Of a stretch of 31,284 bases of DNA, positions 22,663-31,193 are shown in pieces. The notes under the pieces are model-generated. The model ran no database searches. It was not told the DNA's origin and worked only from the letters and a program-made list of their open reading frames with translations. Position 1 is the stretch's first letter; every line of letters starts with the position of its first letter. The stretch lies in NCBI GenBank assembly GCA_964420325.1, contig CAYQSU010000040.1, positions 1-31,284 on the forward strand. Direction: 5' to 3'. This stretch comes from CAYQSU01 sp964420325. GTDB taxonomy: Bacteria; Pseudomonadota; Alphaproteobacteria; Rhodospirillales; Defluviicoccaceae. A program made the position numbers and the translations under genes.

Positions 22663-23105
22663 TGGACGCGCTCGACCGGCGCATCGTCAACGCCCTGCAG
22701 GACGGCTTCCCGATTTCCGAGCGGCCGTTCGCCGACGCCGCAGAAGCGCTCGGTCTCGACGAGGACGAGCTGATCGAACGCGTCCGGCGGCTCCGCGCAG
22801 ACGGCGTGCTGAGCCGGTTCGGACCGCTCTTCAATGCCGAGCGGCTCGGCGGTGCGCTGGCGCTGGCGGCGATGGCGGTGCCGGACGACCGCTTCGACGA
22901 CGTCGCCGAACGGGTCAACGCCCATCCCGAGGTCGCCCACAACTACGCCCGCGAGCATCGCCTGAACATGTGGTTCGTGCTGGCGACGGAGGACCCGAGG
23001 CGCATCGCCGAGGTCATCGCCGCCATCGAGGCCGAGACCGGCCTCCAGGTCTACGCCATGCCGAAGATCGAGGAGTACTTCCTGGGCCTGAGGCTCGAGG
23101 CATGA
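22662..23105 (+). CDS. nirG: NirG, siroheme decarboxylase subunit (Lrp/AsnC-like)
   Basis: This is a 147-residue protein of the D/G subtype. The HTH-like part reads LDRRIVNALQDGFPISERPF and GVLSRFGPLFNAERLGG; the C-terminal part carries VAHNYAREHRLNMWFVL, which closely matches the NirD motif. It acts with NirDLH to decarboxylate siroheme in the cytoplasm. It begins one base inside the nirL stop and ends with an ATGA overlap into nirH, so the four genes D-L-G-H form a translationally coupled block. Length fits NirG of Pseudomonas. Confidence 0.88.
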   Translation: MDALDRRIVNALQDGFPISERPFADAAEALGLDEDELIERVRRLRADGVLSRFGPLFNAERLGGALALAAMAVPDDRFDDVAERVNAHPEVAHNYAREHRLNMWFVLATEDPRRIAEVIAAIEAETGLQVYAMPKIEEYFLGLRLEA

Positions 23106-23602
23106 GCCCGGCCGTGGCCGCGCCCGCCATCGACGACGTCGACCTGAGCGTGGTCCGGGCGACGCAGGAGGGCCTGCCGATCTGCCCGCGACCCTACCAC
23201 GCCGTCGCCGAGCGGCTCGGACTTGCCGCCGAGGACGTGATGGCCCGCCTTCGCCGCCTGCAGGAGCGGGGGATCATCCGCCGCATCGGCGCCGTCCCCG
23301 ACCACTACCGCCTCGGCTTCACCGCCAACGGCATGTCGGTGTGGGATGTCGCCGACGATGTCGTCGACAGGGTCGGACGCGAGATCGGCGCCTTTCCCTT
23401 CGTCTCCCACTGCTACCGGCGCCCGCGCCACCCGCCCGTGTGGCCCTACAACCTGTTCGCGATGGTCCACGGCCGCTGCCGGCAGGAGGTCGAGGACAAG
23501 GTCTCCGCCATCGCCGAGGCCCTCGGGCCGCGGGCCGGCCGGCACGAGGTGCTCTATTCGACCCGGATCCTCAAGAAGACCGGGCTTCGGCTCTCCGGAT
23601 GA
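23102..23602 (+). CDS. nirH: NirH, siroheme decarboxylase subunit (Lrp/AsnC-like)
   Basis: This is a 166-residue protein of the L/H subtype. It has LSVVRATQEGLPICPRPY, then GIIRRIGAVPDHYRLGFTANGMSVWDV, and the subtype motif FVSHCYRRPRHPPVWPYNLFAMVHG. It parallels NirL, with the same WPYNLF core and overall length. The start overlaps nirG as ATGA. The stop precedes the nirJ ATG by 13 bp. The presence of all four paralogs, two of each subtype, suggests two heteromeric pairs (D-L and G-H) formed by duplication. Confidence 0.88.
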   Translation: MSPAVAAPAIDDVDLSVVRATQEGLPICPRPYHAVAERLGLAAEDVMARLRRLQERGIIRRIGAVPDHYRLGFTANGMSVWDVADDVVDRVGREIGAFPFVSHCYRRPRHPPVWPYNLFAMVHGRCRQEVEDKVSAIAEALGPRAGRHEVLYSTRILKKTGLRLSG

Positions 23603-23615
23603 AGGCGATCGGACG

Positions 23616-24821
23616 ATGTTCAGGCTGACCCAGTTCATGCAGGAGATCCTCGCGCCGACACCCCTCGGGCCGCGGCGCTCGCCGCCGGGCCCGGTGGTCA
23701 TCTGGAACCTGGTCCGCCGCTGCAACCTCGCCTGCAAGCACTGCTACTCGATCTCGGCGGACGTCGACTTCCCCGGCGAGCTCGACACCGAAGAGGTGTT
23801 CCGGGTGATGGACGACCTCAGGGGCTTCGGCGTTCCGGTGCTGATCCTCTCCGGCGGCGAGCCGCTCCTGCGCCCCGACATCTTCGAGATCGCCCGCCGC
23901 GCCAGGGCGATGGGCTTCCACGTCGGGCTGTCGACGAACGGCACCTTGATCGACGAGACCCTCGTCGGCGCCGTCGCCGCGGTGGGCTTCGACTACGTCG
24001 GCATCAGCCTCGACGGCATCGGCGCCACCCACGACGCCTTCCGCGGCCGCCCGGGCGCCTTCAAGGCCTCGCTCAGGGCGCTCCGGCTCTGCCGCGACCG
24101 CGGCCTCAAGGTCGGCGTGCGCTTCACCATGACGATGGACAACGCCCACGAGCTGCCGTCGCTCCTCGCGCTGATCGAGGCCGACGGCATCGACCGCTTC
24201 TTCCTCTCCCATCTCAACTACGCCGGCCGCGGCAACAAGAACCGGGGCGACGACGCCGCCTTCGAGACCACGCGGCGGGCCATGGGTCTCCTGTTCGAGA
24301 CCAGCCTCCGCTCGCTCGAGGCGGGGTCCGGGAAGGAGTTCGTCACCGGCAACAACGACGCCGACGGCGTCTACCTGTTGCACTGGACCGCCGCCCGCTT
24401 TCCCGACCGCGTCGACCACGTGCGGGCGAAGCTCGCCGCCTGGGGCGGCAATGCTTCCGGAGTCAACGTCGCCAACATCGACAATCTGGGCAACGTCCAC
24501 CCCGACACCTTCTGGTGGCATCACTCGCTCGGCAACGTCCGCGACCGGCCGTTCTCGGCGATCTGGCAGGACACCTCCGATCCGATCATGGCCGGTCTCA
24601 AGCGCCGTCCCCGCGCCATCGGCGGCCGGTGCGGCGCCTGCGCCCATTTCGACATCTGCGGCGGCAACACCCGGGTGCGCGCCCTCATGCTCAGCGGCGA
24701 TCCGTGGGCGGAGGATCCCGGCTGCTATCTCAGCGATGCCGAGATCGGCCTCGATGGCGAAGGGCCGCGGCTCAGGCTCCGCGCCTACCGCAAGGGCGAC
24801 CATGCGCTGGCTTGCCGCTAG
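23616..24821 (+). CDS. nirJ: NirJ, radical SAM heme d1 biosynthesis protein
   Basis: This 401-residue cytoplasmic radical S-adenosylmethionine enzyme removes the propionate side chains of 12,18-didecarboxysiroheme and so installs the precursors of the heme d1 oxo groups. The catalytic cluster motif CNLACKHC (Cys36, Cys40, Cys43) is near the N-terminus, with LSGGEPLLRPDIFEI for SAM binding. The C-terminal SPASM-like region holds further cysteines (GRCGACAHFDICGGN, DPGCYLSD) for a second cluster. ATG 23616, with GAAGG ten bases upstream, gives the usual short N-terminus. It overlaps nirN by 20 bp. Length and motifs match NirJ well. Confidence 0.95.
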   Translation: MFRLTQFMQEILAPTPLGPRRSPPGPVVIWNLVRRCNLACKHCYSISADVDFPGELDTEEVFRVMDDLRGFGVPVLILSGGEPLLRPDIFEIARRARAMGFHVGLSTNGTLIDETLVGAVAAVGFDYVGISLDGIGATHDAFRGRPGAFKASLRALRLCRDRGLKVGVRFTMTMDNAHELPSLLALIEADGIDRFFLSHLNYAGRGNKNRGDDAAFETTRRAMGLLFETSLRSLEAGSGKEFVTGNNDADGVYLLHWTAARFPDRVDHVRAKLAAWGGNASGVNVANIDNLGNVHPDTFWWHHSLGNVRDRPFSAIWQDTSDPIMAGLKRRPRAIGGRCGACAHFDICGGNTRVRALMLSGDPWAEDPGCYLSDAEIGLDGEGPRLRLRAYRKGDHALACR

Positions 24822-26364
24822 CCTGTCGATCGCCGCGCTCGGGCTCGCCGCGGCGGCGGCCGCCGAGAGCGGCATCGATGCCACGCGCACCTACACCGAG
24901 CACTGTGCCTCATGCCACGGCGCCGATCGCCTGGGCGGCATCGGTCCCGCGCTGCTGCCGGAGAACCTCGGCAGGCTTCGCCGCGAAGAGGCGCTCGCCG
25001 TCATCGCCTCGGGCCGGCCGGCGACCCAGATGCCGGGCTACGGCGAGATCCTGGCGCAGGCGGAGATCGCGGCCCTCGTCGATCTCGTCTTCACCCCCCT
25101 GCCCGCGGTCCCCGACTGGCCGCTGGCCGAGATCGAGGCGAGCCGGATCGTCCACACGCCTCCGGGCTCGCTGCCCGATCGCCCGCTGCACCAGGCCGAT
25201 CCGCTCAACCTGTTCACCGTCGTCGAGGCCGGCGATCACCACGTCACCATCCTCGACGGCGATCGCTTCGAGCCGATCTGGCGGTTCCCGTCGCGGTTCG
25301 CCCTGCACGGCGGCGCCAAGTACTCGCCGGACGGCCGTTTCGTCTATCTCGGCTCGCGCGACGGCTGGGTCAGTCAGTACGACCTGTGGAGTCTGAAGCC
25401 GGTGGCCGAGGTGCGCGCCGGCATCAACACCCGCAACATCGCCGTCTCTGCCGACGGCCGCTGGGTCCTTGTCGGCAACTTCCTTCCCCACTCGCTGGTC
25501 GTGCTGGCGGCCCAGGGCCTCGCCCCGGTCAAGGTCATTCCGGTGATCGGCGACGAGGGGACGACGTCGCGCGTCAGCGCCGTCTACACCGCGCGGCCGC
25601 GCGGAAGCTTCGTCGTCGCGCTGAAGGACCTGCCGGAGATCTGGGAGATCTCGTATGCCGAGAACCCGGAACCGGTGGCCAAGGGCCTGGTCCACAGCCA
25701 TCAGCCCGGGATGCGCGAGGGCAGCTTCGACTTCGGGCCGTTTCCGGTCCGCCGGATCAAGCTCGACGACTACCTCGACGACTTCTTCTTCGATCCCGCC
25801 TACCGCCACGTCGTCGGCGCCGCCCGCAACGCCCACAACGGCCAGGTCGTCAACCTCAACGTCGGCCGCAAGGTCGCCGACATCCCGCTCGACGGCCTGC
25901 CGCATCTCGGCTCGGGCATTACCTTCGTCCACCGGGGATCGCCGGTGCTGGCCACGCCGCACCTGAAGGAGGCGGCGGTGAGCGTCATCGACATGGCCAC
26001 CTGGCGGACGGTCAGGCGCATCGACACCCTGGGCCCCGGCTTCTTCCTGCGTGGCCACGAGAACACGCCCTACGCCTGGGTCGACGTGTTCTTCGGCGAA
26101 CACCGCGATGCCCTCCACGTCATCGACACCCGCACGCTGGAGATCGTCCGCACGCTGCGGCCCGAGCCCGGCAGGACCGCGGCCCACGTCGAGTTCACCC
26201 GCGACGGCCGCTTCGCGCTGGTCAGCATCTGGGAGCCGGACGGGGCGCTGGTCGTCTACGACGCCGAGACGTTCGCCGAGGTCAAGCGCATCCCGATGCG
26301 CAAACCGTCGGGCAAGTACAATGTCTACAACAAGATCACGTATTCGGCGGGAACCAGCCACTGA
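24802..26364 (+). CDS. nirN: NirN, cytochrome cd1-like heme d1 dehydrogenase
   Basis: This 520-residue periplasmic paralog of NirS completes heme d1 by oxidising the dihydro-d1 acrylate side chain. A signal peptide (about 1-21), a c-type heme site CASCH (Cys35, Cys38, His39) and a Met ligand candidate in ATQMPGYGE precede an eight-bladed propeller (for example LHGGAKYSPDGRFVYLGSRDG, GINTRNIAVSADGRWVLVG, RGHENTPYAWVD). It is shorter than NirS and lacks the long N-terminal arm before the c-domain. The C-terminal KPSGKYNVYNK parallels TPTGKFNVYNT of NirS, showing common ancestry. The ATG overlaps the end of nirJ by 20 bp. Confidence 0.93.
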   Translation: MRWLAASLSIAALGLAAAAAAESGIDATRTYTEHCASCHGADRLGGIGPALLPENLGRLRREEALAVIASGRPATQMPGYGEILAQAEIAALVDLVFTPLPAVPDWPLAEIEASRIVHTPPGSLPDRPLHQADPLNLFTVVEAGDHHVTILDGDRFEPIWRFPSRFALHGGAKYSPDGRFVYLGSRDGWVSQYDLWSLKPVAEVRAGINTRNIAVSADGRWVLVGNFLPHSLVVLAAQGLAPVKVIPVIGDEGTTSRVSAVYTARPRGSFVVALKDLPEIWEISYAENPEPVAKGLVHSHQPGMREGSFDFGPFPVRRIKLDDYLDDFFFDPAYRHVVGAARNAHNGQVVNLNVGRKVADIPLDGLPHLGSGITFVHRGSPVLATPHLKEAAVSVIDMATWRTVRRIDTLGPGFFLRGHENTPYAWVDVFFGEHRDALHVIDTRTLEIVRTLRPEPGRTAAHVEFTRDGRFALVSIWEPDGALVVYDAETFAEVKRIPMRKPSGKYNVYNKITYSAGTSH

Positions 26365-27127
26365 GGCCGGACGGACCGCTGAGGCGCTCTGCCGGCGGTC
26401 GGCGCTGCTCCTGGTCGGCCACGGCTCCGTCGCCTGCGAGGCCCACGACCGGATGCTCGACCGCCACGCCCGGGCGCTGCGGGCAACCGGCGCCTTCGCC
26501 GAGGTGCGCGCCGCATCCCTGTTCGGCCGCGAACCGCTGGACCGGTGCGTCGCCGGGCTGGCCGCCAGCAGCGCGTTCGTCGTACCGATGGTGATGTCGG
26601 CCGGGCGCACGGTCAGCGAGCATCTCGCCGGCGCCGTCGACCGCCTGGGCGCGGCGGCGGTGCTGCCGCCGAACCCTTGCCTCTGTCCGCCGCTCGGGCT
26701 CCATCCCGGGCTCGCCGATCTCGTCGTCCGCCGCGCCCGCGAGGCGCTCGCGCGCCGGGGCTCGGACCCCGCGCGGGCGACCCTGCTCGTGGTCGGCCAC
26801 GGCTCGCTGCGCGATCCCGCCTCGCGGCGTGCCGCCGGGCTGCAGGCCGGGCGGATCCGCGCCCACGGCGCCTTCGCCCGCGTCGTCACCGCCTTCCTCG
26901 AGGAGCCGCCCCGGCTTGCCGACGTGGTGCCCGGCCTCGCCGGCCCGCTCGCCGCCGTCGGCCTGTTCGCCGCCAACGGCGTGCACGCCGGCCGGGACAT
27001 CCCGGCTGCGCTCGGCCGCAATCCCGCGGCCCAAGTGCTCTATCTCGGCGCCATCGGCGAGGACGAGGCGATCCCCGCCCTCGTCCTCGATCTCGTTCGC
27101 GCCGAAGCCGCCCGACGCTCCGGGTAG
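26321..27127 (+). CDS. CbiX/SirB-like sirohydrochlorin chelatase, two-domain form
   Basis: This 268-residue cytoplasmic protein has two tandem CbiX-type halves, each opening with a VGHGS motif (LLLVGHGSVACEAHD and LLVVGHGSLRDPASR); the histidine in GHGS is a metal-site residue in this family. Such proteins insert Co or Fe into sirohydrochlorin. In this position, directly after nirN, iron insertion to form siroheme for NirDLGH is the natural hypothesis, since NirE alone stops at precorrin-2. ATG 26321 is the only standard start before the first domain, overlapping nirN by 44 bp with a weak ribosome-binding site, so the start is uncertain. It closes the nir operon and is followed by a convergent gene 9 bp away. 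Confidence 0.82.
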   Translation: MSTTRSRIRREPATEAGRTAEALCRRSALLLVGHGSVACEAHDRMLDRHARALRATGAFAEVRAASLFGREPLDRCVAGLAASSAFVVPMVMSAGRTVSEHLAGAVDRLGAAAVLPPNPCLCPPLGLHPGLADLVVRRAREALARRGSDPARATLLVVGHGSLRDPASRRAAGLQAGRIRAHGAFARVVTAFLEEPPRLADVVPGLAGPLAAVGLFAANGVHAGRDIPAALGRNPAAQVLYLGAIGEDEAIPALVLDLVRAEAARRSG

Positions 27128-27136
27128 CGGCGCCGC

Positions 27137-29308
27137 TCAGTCGGGAATGCTGAGCACGCCCGCCGCGAACGTGATGCGGTCGCCCACCGCCGGCGCCAGC
27201 GACGGCAGTGGCAGCAGCGCCGGCACGTTGGCCGCGGTGTAGGCCTCCGTGCCGCGCGGCGTCGCCCGCACCACCTGCGACGGCGGCAGCGGCGCCCCGG
27301 TCTTGAGATGGTCGTACATCATGTCCAGGCCCACCGTCAGGTAGTAGTGCAGCGGCACGAACTCCACCGGCCCGAAGGTGAAGTCGGGCCGGAGCGGCCA
27401 CAGGCGCGAGATGAAGGTGTCGAAGTGCTGGGCCGGAGTGACCTCGATGTAGCTGAGCCGGCTCGCCGCCCCCTCGACGATCCGGTTGAGGGCGTAGTAC
27501 GCACGCGAGTGCGTGTTCGGAAACACCAGCGCGTCCTCGCGGCCGTGGACGATCAGCGCGGGCGTGCCGTGGAGATCGCCGGTGGTCTGCATCTGGTTGA
27601 GGCCCCTTCGCACCCGCCGCCGGCTCTCTTCGTCCTTGGCCGTCATCGGCCGTGGCAGGACGGACGGATCGCCGGTGCCAAGATAGCGGAAGCAGAGCGC
27701 GCCGTCGCCGTTGAGGTCGGCGAGCCCGGTGGACCGGGACTGCGCCAGGTTCTCGAGGATCGGTCCGTTGGCCGCGTCGTCGGCGATGAGGTTGATGCCG
27801 GCGGTGGCGGGGATGCCCGAGCTGGTCGCGAACAGCGCCCGGGCGGCCGCCTCGGGGACCGGCATCGGTGCGCCAAAGGCGTCGGTGGCAGCGAAGCTGA
27901 CGTCGCAGACGTTCTCCCACACCGCGAACCGCCCGTAGGCGGCGGCGTAGGTCGGCTGCAGCGACCGCCACAGGTTGAGGCACTCGTGGGAGGAGAGCCC
28001 CCAGTCCGCTTCCTGGTAGTAGCCGTTGGCGCGCAGGATGCCGAGCGCCTCCGACGCTTGGCCTGCGAGCGTCGGCGACGCGAGAAGCCCGTTCTGATGC
28101 AGCGCCTGGCAGCGGTTCTCGAAGTTGGTCTCGGTCGGGAAGCCGAGCGGCAGCATCGGCAGGCACTTGGCGAACGGTGTCCCCTGCAGCGACGGATCGA
28201 GGGCGGCGCAGCTCGCGAAGGTGCCCATCGCCGTGATGTCGTCGTAGAGGGTGCGGCCGTCGGGGGCAAACCCCGGATCGCTGCCGAAGCGGATGACGAA
28301 AGCGTCCTCGCGCGGATTCGCATTGGGCTCGGTGACCACCAGCCCGTCGATCCATCCCCGGCGATCCGCTTCCACTGAGCGGATCGACACCCCGGCCCCG
28401 TTGGAGACGCCGGTGGCGATGACGAGCGTGTTCTCCTGCTTGAAGCGCGTGTCCCTGTCGGTCTCGAAGTGGTCGTTCAGCGCCCAGAACGCGAAGCGGA
28501 TGGCCTTGATCGCGAAGTTGCCCCAACGCACCTCCGGATTGATCTCCGAGTGGGCGTGCTTGGTCGCCACCCGGTCCGGATGGCTCGCGAGGAAGTCCCG
28601 CAACGGGCCGCCGTCCTTCACCCGGAACTGCGCCTTCTGGCCGACGTCGGCAGTCGCGGCGTAGACTCCGTCCAGATCGTTGACGGCGTAGGCGGCGTGG
28701 TCGTCGCCGAGGAGGTGGAAGCCGGTGCCGCTGCCCTTGCCGCCGAGCACGACGGCGCAGCCCTTGAACAGACCCCACTCGCCGGCGGCGATGCCGCCGT
28801 AGTAGCCGCGCGAGCCCGACGGCGGGGCGCTGACGATGCACGGCTGGTCGGGATCGAAATGGGCGGGGATCTGCACCACCATGCCGACGGTGTTGACGTG
28901 GCCGTGCGCGCCCTGGACCCGGAAGAACGCCTTGTACTCGATGCCGGGGATCAACCCGGGGACCACCGGCGGATCGAACGCGGGCGCGCCCATCGAGCCC
29001 GGGCCCCACAGGAGGCCCATGCCGCCGGCCGGCACCGGGTCGACGATGCCCCGGTAGTTCTCGTAGATCGCCCGCCGCCGGAGCTCGGCCGGCGTCGGGT
29101 TGTTGGGATCGGCGAAGCCCGGCGGGACCGCGCTGATCAGACCTGCGAGGTTGAGTCCGGCTGACAGCAGGTCGTCGGTGATGCCGTCGTAGGTCATCCT
29201 CTCGACGCTGCCGGGCACGACGAACACCGGCAGCGGCGTGCTTGCGGCCGCGCTTCCCGCCGCCGTCACGGCCAGCACGGCGATTCCCGCCATGAGACGT
29301 CTGTTCAT
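27137..29308 (-). CDS. D-(-)-3-hydroxybutyrate oligomer hydrolase (3HBOH family), secreted
   Basis: This 723-residue protein has a signal peptide (about 1-22, ending SAAA) and a large alpha/beta-hydrolase-like domain. Family-type segments include GEWGLFKGCAVVLGGKGSGTG, the nucleophile elbow GVSNGAGVS (Ser302), GWIDGLVVTEPNANP, HGREDALVFPNTH and the late PAQHFDTF histidine. 3HBOH enzymes cleave short oligomers released from polyhydroxybutyrate into 3-hydroxybutyrate. The start is set by GGGAGGAG just before ATG 29308. It is convergent with the nir operon and shows no FNR-type box. It may supply carbon and electrons from storage polymer, but there is no sequence evidence of co-regulation with denitrification. 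Confidence 0.85.
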   Translation of the reverse strand: MNRRLMAGIAVLAVTAAGSAAASTPLPVFVVPGSVERMTYDGITDDLLSAGLNLAGLISAVPPGFADPNNPTPAELRRRAIYENYRGIVDPVPAGGMGLLWGPGSMGAPAFDPPVVPGLIPGIEYKAFFRVQGAHGHVNTVGMVVQIPAHFDPDQPCIVSAPPSGSRGYYGGIAAGEWGLFKGCAVVLGGKGSGTGFHLLGDDHAAYAVNDLDGVYAATADVGQKAQFRVKDGGPLRDFLASHPDRVATKHAHSEINPEVRWGNFAIKAIRFAFWALNDHFETDRDTRFKQENTLVIATGVSNGAGVSIRSVEADRRGWIDGLVVTEPNANPREDAFVIRFGSDPGFAPDGRTLYDDITAMGTFASCAALDPSLQGTPFAKCLPMLPLGFPTETNFENRCQALHQNGLLASPTLAGQASEALGILRANGYYQEADWGLSSHECLNLWRSLQPTYAAAYGRFAVWENVCDVSFAATDAFGAPMPVPEAAARALFATSSGIPATAGINLIADDAANGPILENLAQSRSTGLADLNGDGALCFRYLGTGDPSVLPRPMTAKDEESRRRVRRGLNQMQTTGDLHGTPALIVHGREDALVFPNTHSRAYYALNRIVEGAASRLSYIEVTPAQHFDTFISRLWPLRPDFTFGPVEFVPLHYYLTVGLDMMYDHLKTGAPLPPSQVVRATPRGTEAYTAANVPALLPLPSLAPAVGDRITFAAGVLSIPD

Positions 29309-29607
29309 GGAGCGCTCCTCCCTTGTGATGCGGTGAGGGGATCGGGCCGGCTCGACGCGGTCGCGTGCCCCCCTTTTCGGCCACCACTGTACCTCATTTC
29401 GCGCTGATCGTGCACGGGCAATCGCGTCTCTCTCGGGAAAAGGGCGGTTCGCCATGAAATGATCACGGTTTGGCCAAGATTTCGCCGCATTCGCCCCCCA
29501 CGGAGAGCGCGCCTGGATCCAGGCGCCCACAGCATCGGGTCAGGGGTAAGCGGGGGCCGCTTTTCCGGTGCGCTCTGCATTCATCGAGACCAGAGCGAGA
29601 CCAATCG
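29309..29607. other. Divergent intergenic region with an 18-bp palindrome
   Basis: This 299-bp gap separates the hydrolase gene (minus) from the Tat-exported protein (plus) and should contain both promoters. It is less GC-rich than the coding DNA, and an AT-richer stretch runs from about 29385 to 29490. No FNR-type box is seen. The perfect palindrome at 29509-29526 is the only strong element. No clear -35/-10 pair could be assigned. Confidence 0.5.
29509..29526. promoter_or_regulatory. Perfect 18-bp palindrome, possible operator
   Basis: GCGCCTGGATCCAGGCGC reads identically on both strands. It lies 82 bp before the ATG at 29608. It lacks a loop, so it suits a dimeric DNA-binding protein better than an RNA hairpin. 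No regulator was identified. Confidence 0.45.
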
Positions 29608-30576
29608 ATGGTGTCCGACCAGCCCGCGCTGCTCAGCCGGAGAGCCTTCAACCGAATATTGATAGGGGGTGCCGCGTCGGCCGCGGCACCGGGCGTCCTT
29701 GCCGTCGCCCGCATGCTGCCGGCGCCGGCGGTGGCCGCGCCGCAGCCGTTCTTCGACTTCACCCGCGGCCGGCTGCCGTCGGGCGCGGGCTTCACCCGTG
29801 CGGGCGTGGCCCGGTTCTGGGACGAGTCCGGCATCCTGCAACGTGCCCCGGCGGGTGCACCCCGCTTCGACTACCATCCGGACACCGGCGAGGGCCTCGG
29901 CCTCCTTGTCGAGGAGGAAGCGGTCAACGAGCTGGGCTCGGGCCGCGATCTCCTCGCCGGCGGCTGGCAGGCGCTCAACGCGATCGTCTCCTATGGCTCC
30001 TCGTTTCCGGCGGCGCCCGCGGAGAGCGGTGCCGTGGTTCAGGCGGAGAGGGCCGGGGCGACGGTGCTGGCGATGCGGCCGCTCGCCCGCGGCGAGTACA
30101 CCTTCTCGGCCTGGATGTGCCGGCTCGCGGGCCACGGGCGGGTCGACATCACCCTCGACGGCGGCCGCAGCTGGACCGAGGTGACGGGCTTCCTCCTCGG
30201 CGGCGACTGGGCGCGGGTGGCGGCGACGGCGACGCTGGCCCGGCCCACCGTCGGTTTCCGCCTCGGCCGCGTGGGCGATGCCATCGAGGTCGACTTCTGC
30301 CAGCTCGAGCGGGGCGGTTTCGCGTCGACCGAGATCTTCAGGCCGAGTAAGCTGGTCAGCGAGCCGGCGTCGTGGATGATGACCCGGAGCGGGGAGCGGC
30401 TCACGTTCGCCGTCGACGGCCGGACGTGGAGCTTCCGCTGGCCCGAGGCGGCGGCGCTCAAGGGCGAGCGGCGGCTCTCGAGCGTCCGCTTCCAGGCCCG
30501 CGGCCGCGACCGCTACGACATCGAGATCGCCACCCCCGACGCCACCTACACCCTCCTCGCCGAACGCCTCGCCTGA
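29608..30576 (+). CDS. Tat-exported protein with a phage head-spike/tail-fiber-like domain
   Basis: This 322-residue protein has a twin-arginine signal (LSRRAFNRILIGGAAS, Arg11-Arg12; cleavage probable near residue 45). The mature part opens with FDFTRGRLPSGAGFTRAG, then GILQRAPAGAPRFDYHPDTGEGLGLLVEEE. That string is typical of phage and prophage spike or fiber proteins (the 'PRFDYDP..G.LiEEa.tNl' pattern). A carbohydrate-binding-like beta domain follows (EYTFSAWMCRLAGHGR, VGFRLGRVGDAIEVDFCQLERGGFAST). There are no other phage genes, so this is either a domesticated phage domain or a secreted protein that shares the fold. The start has only a weak ribosome-binding site. Substrate or partner is unknown. 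Confidence 0.75.
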   Translation: MVSDQPALLSRRAFNRILIGGAASAAAPGVLAVARMLPAPAVAAPQPFFDFTRGRLPSGAGFTRAGVARFWDESGILQRAPAGAPRFDYHPDTGEGLGLLVEEEAVNELGSGRDLLAGGWQALNAIVSYGSSFPAAPAESGAVVQAERAGATVLAMRPLARGEYTFSAWMCRLAGHGRVDITLDGGRSWTEVTGFLLGGDWARVAATATLARPTVGFRLGRVGDAIEVDFCQLERGGFASTEIFRPSKLVSEPASWMMTRSGERLTFAVDGRTWSFRWPEAAALKGERRLSSVRFQARGRDRYDIEIATPDATYTLLAERLA

Positions 30577-30719
30577 AGCGCCGGCATCGTGCGCCGGCGG
30601 GGCGAGACGCCGCCGATCGTGAGCCGCGGCCGTTCGGCTGCACCGCGATCCCGAGCAAGGACCTGCAGGACGGCCGGCGCCTGACCGGCGTCGCCGTCAT
30701 TGGCCCCTTGCCGCGACGC
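30577..30719. other. Intergenic sequence beside the transposase remnant
   Basis: This gap lies between the spike-like gene and the recognisable transposase fragment. It may hold decayed transposon sequence (no readable homology). No promoter or gene was recognised. Bases 31194-31284 after the remnant are likewise empty to my reading. Confidence 0.4.
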
Positions 30720-31193
30720 CGAGGCCCCGCCTCGCGCCAGTCCTGGAAGAACGCCGAAACCGTCTCATGGTCCTCCTTGCTTCCGGCCATCCGGTGCAAC
30801 AGGACCTTGCGGCCCTCGCTCGCAAAGGCCCGGGCCGCCAGCACCGGCTCGCGCCGTTGCCCGGGGCGGATGCGCTCGGGCGATGCCGTCCACGAACAAG
30901 TACACCATCCCGTATTCGCTCAAGTCACGGCTCGCGAACTCCTGGTCGTCGGCCGACAGCCGTTCGCCGATCTCACTGACCGCCGTCCGCGACGGCAACG
31001 GCCGACCGCTCTCGTCCTTGAAGTCGTCGTCGCGCGTGGCGACCCGACGGGACAGCAGGATGTTCCCGCCGAGTCCCGTCGTGCGGAGCGCGTCGTTGTG
31101 GTCGCGGATGCGAAGGGTGTGCGCCCCCGCTTGCGATACGACGCCTGTGCGGCTTGTCGTGTCCATAGGCGTTTTTGTGGTGTGTTGGCTCAT
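30720..31193 (-). pseudogene. IS256-type transposase remnant, frameshifted and truncated
   Basis: On the minus strand, sequence resembling the middle of an IS256-family transposase can be read: GRPLPSRTAVSEI, RDLSEYGMVYLFVDGIA, then, in another frame, ERIRPGQRREPVLAARAF, GRKVLLHRMAGSKEDHETV and FFQDWREAG. A single extra base in the run at 30878-30880 (GGG on the plus strand) breaks the frame between GIA and ERI. Similarity stops soon after FFQDW, possibly with a second shift near 30724, and the N-terminal DNA-binding part and C-terminal half are missing. No terminal inverted repeats or target duplication were found. It marks a past insertion at the edge of the locus. Confidence 0.78.

Noticed and set aside
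21716..23602. Four Lrp/AsnC transcription factors
   Set aside because: Sequence motifs, size and the place between nirF and nirJ identify them as siroheme decarboxylase subunits that share the Lrp fold.
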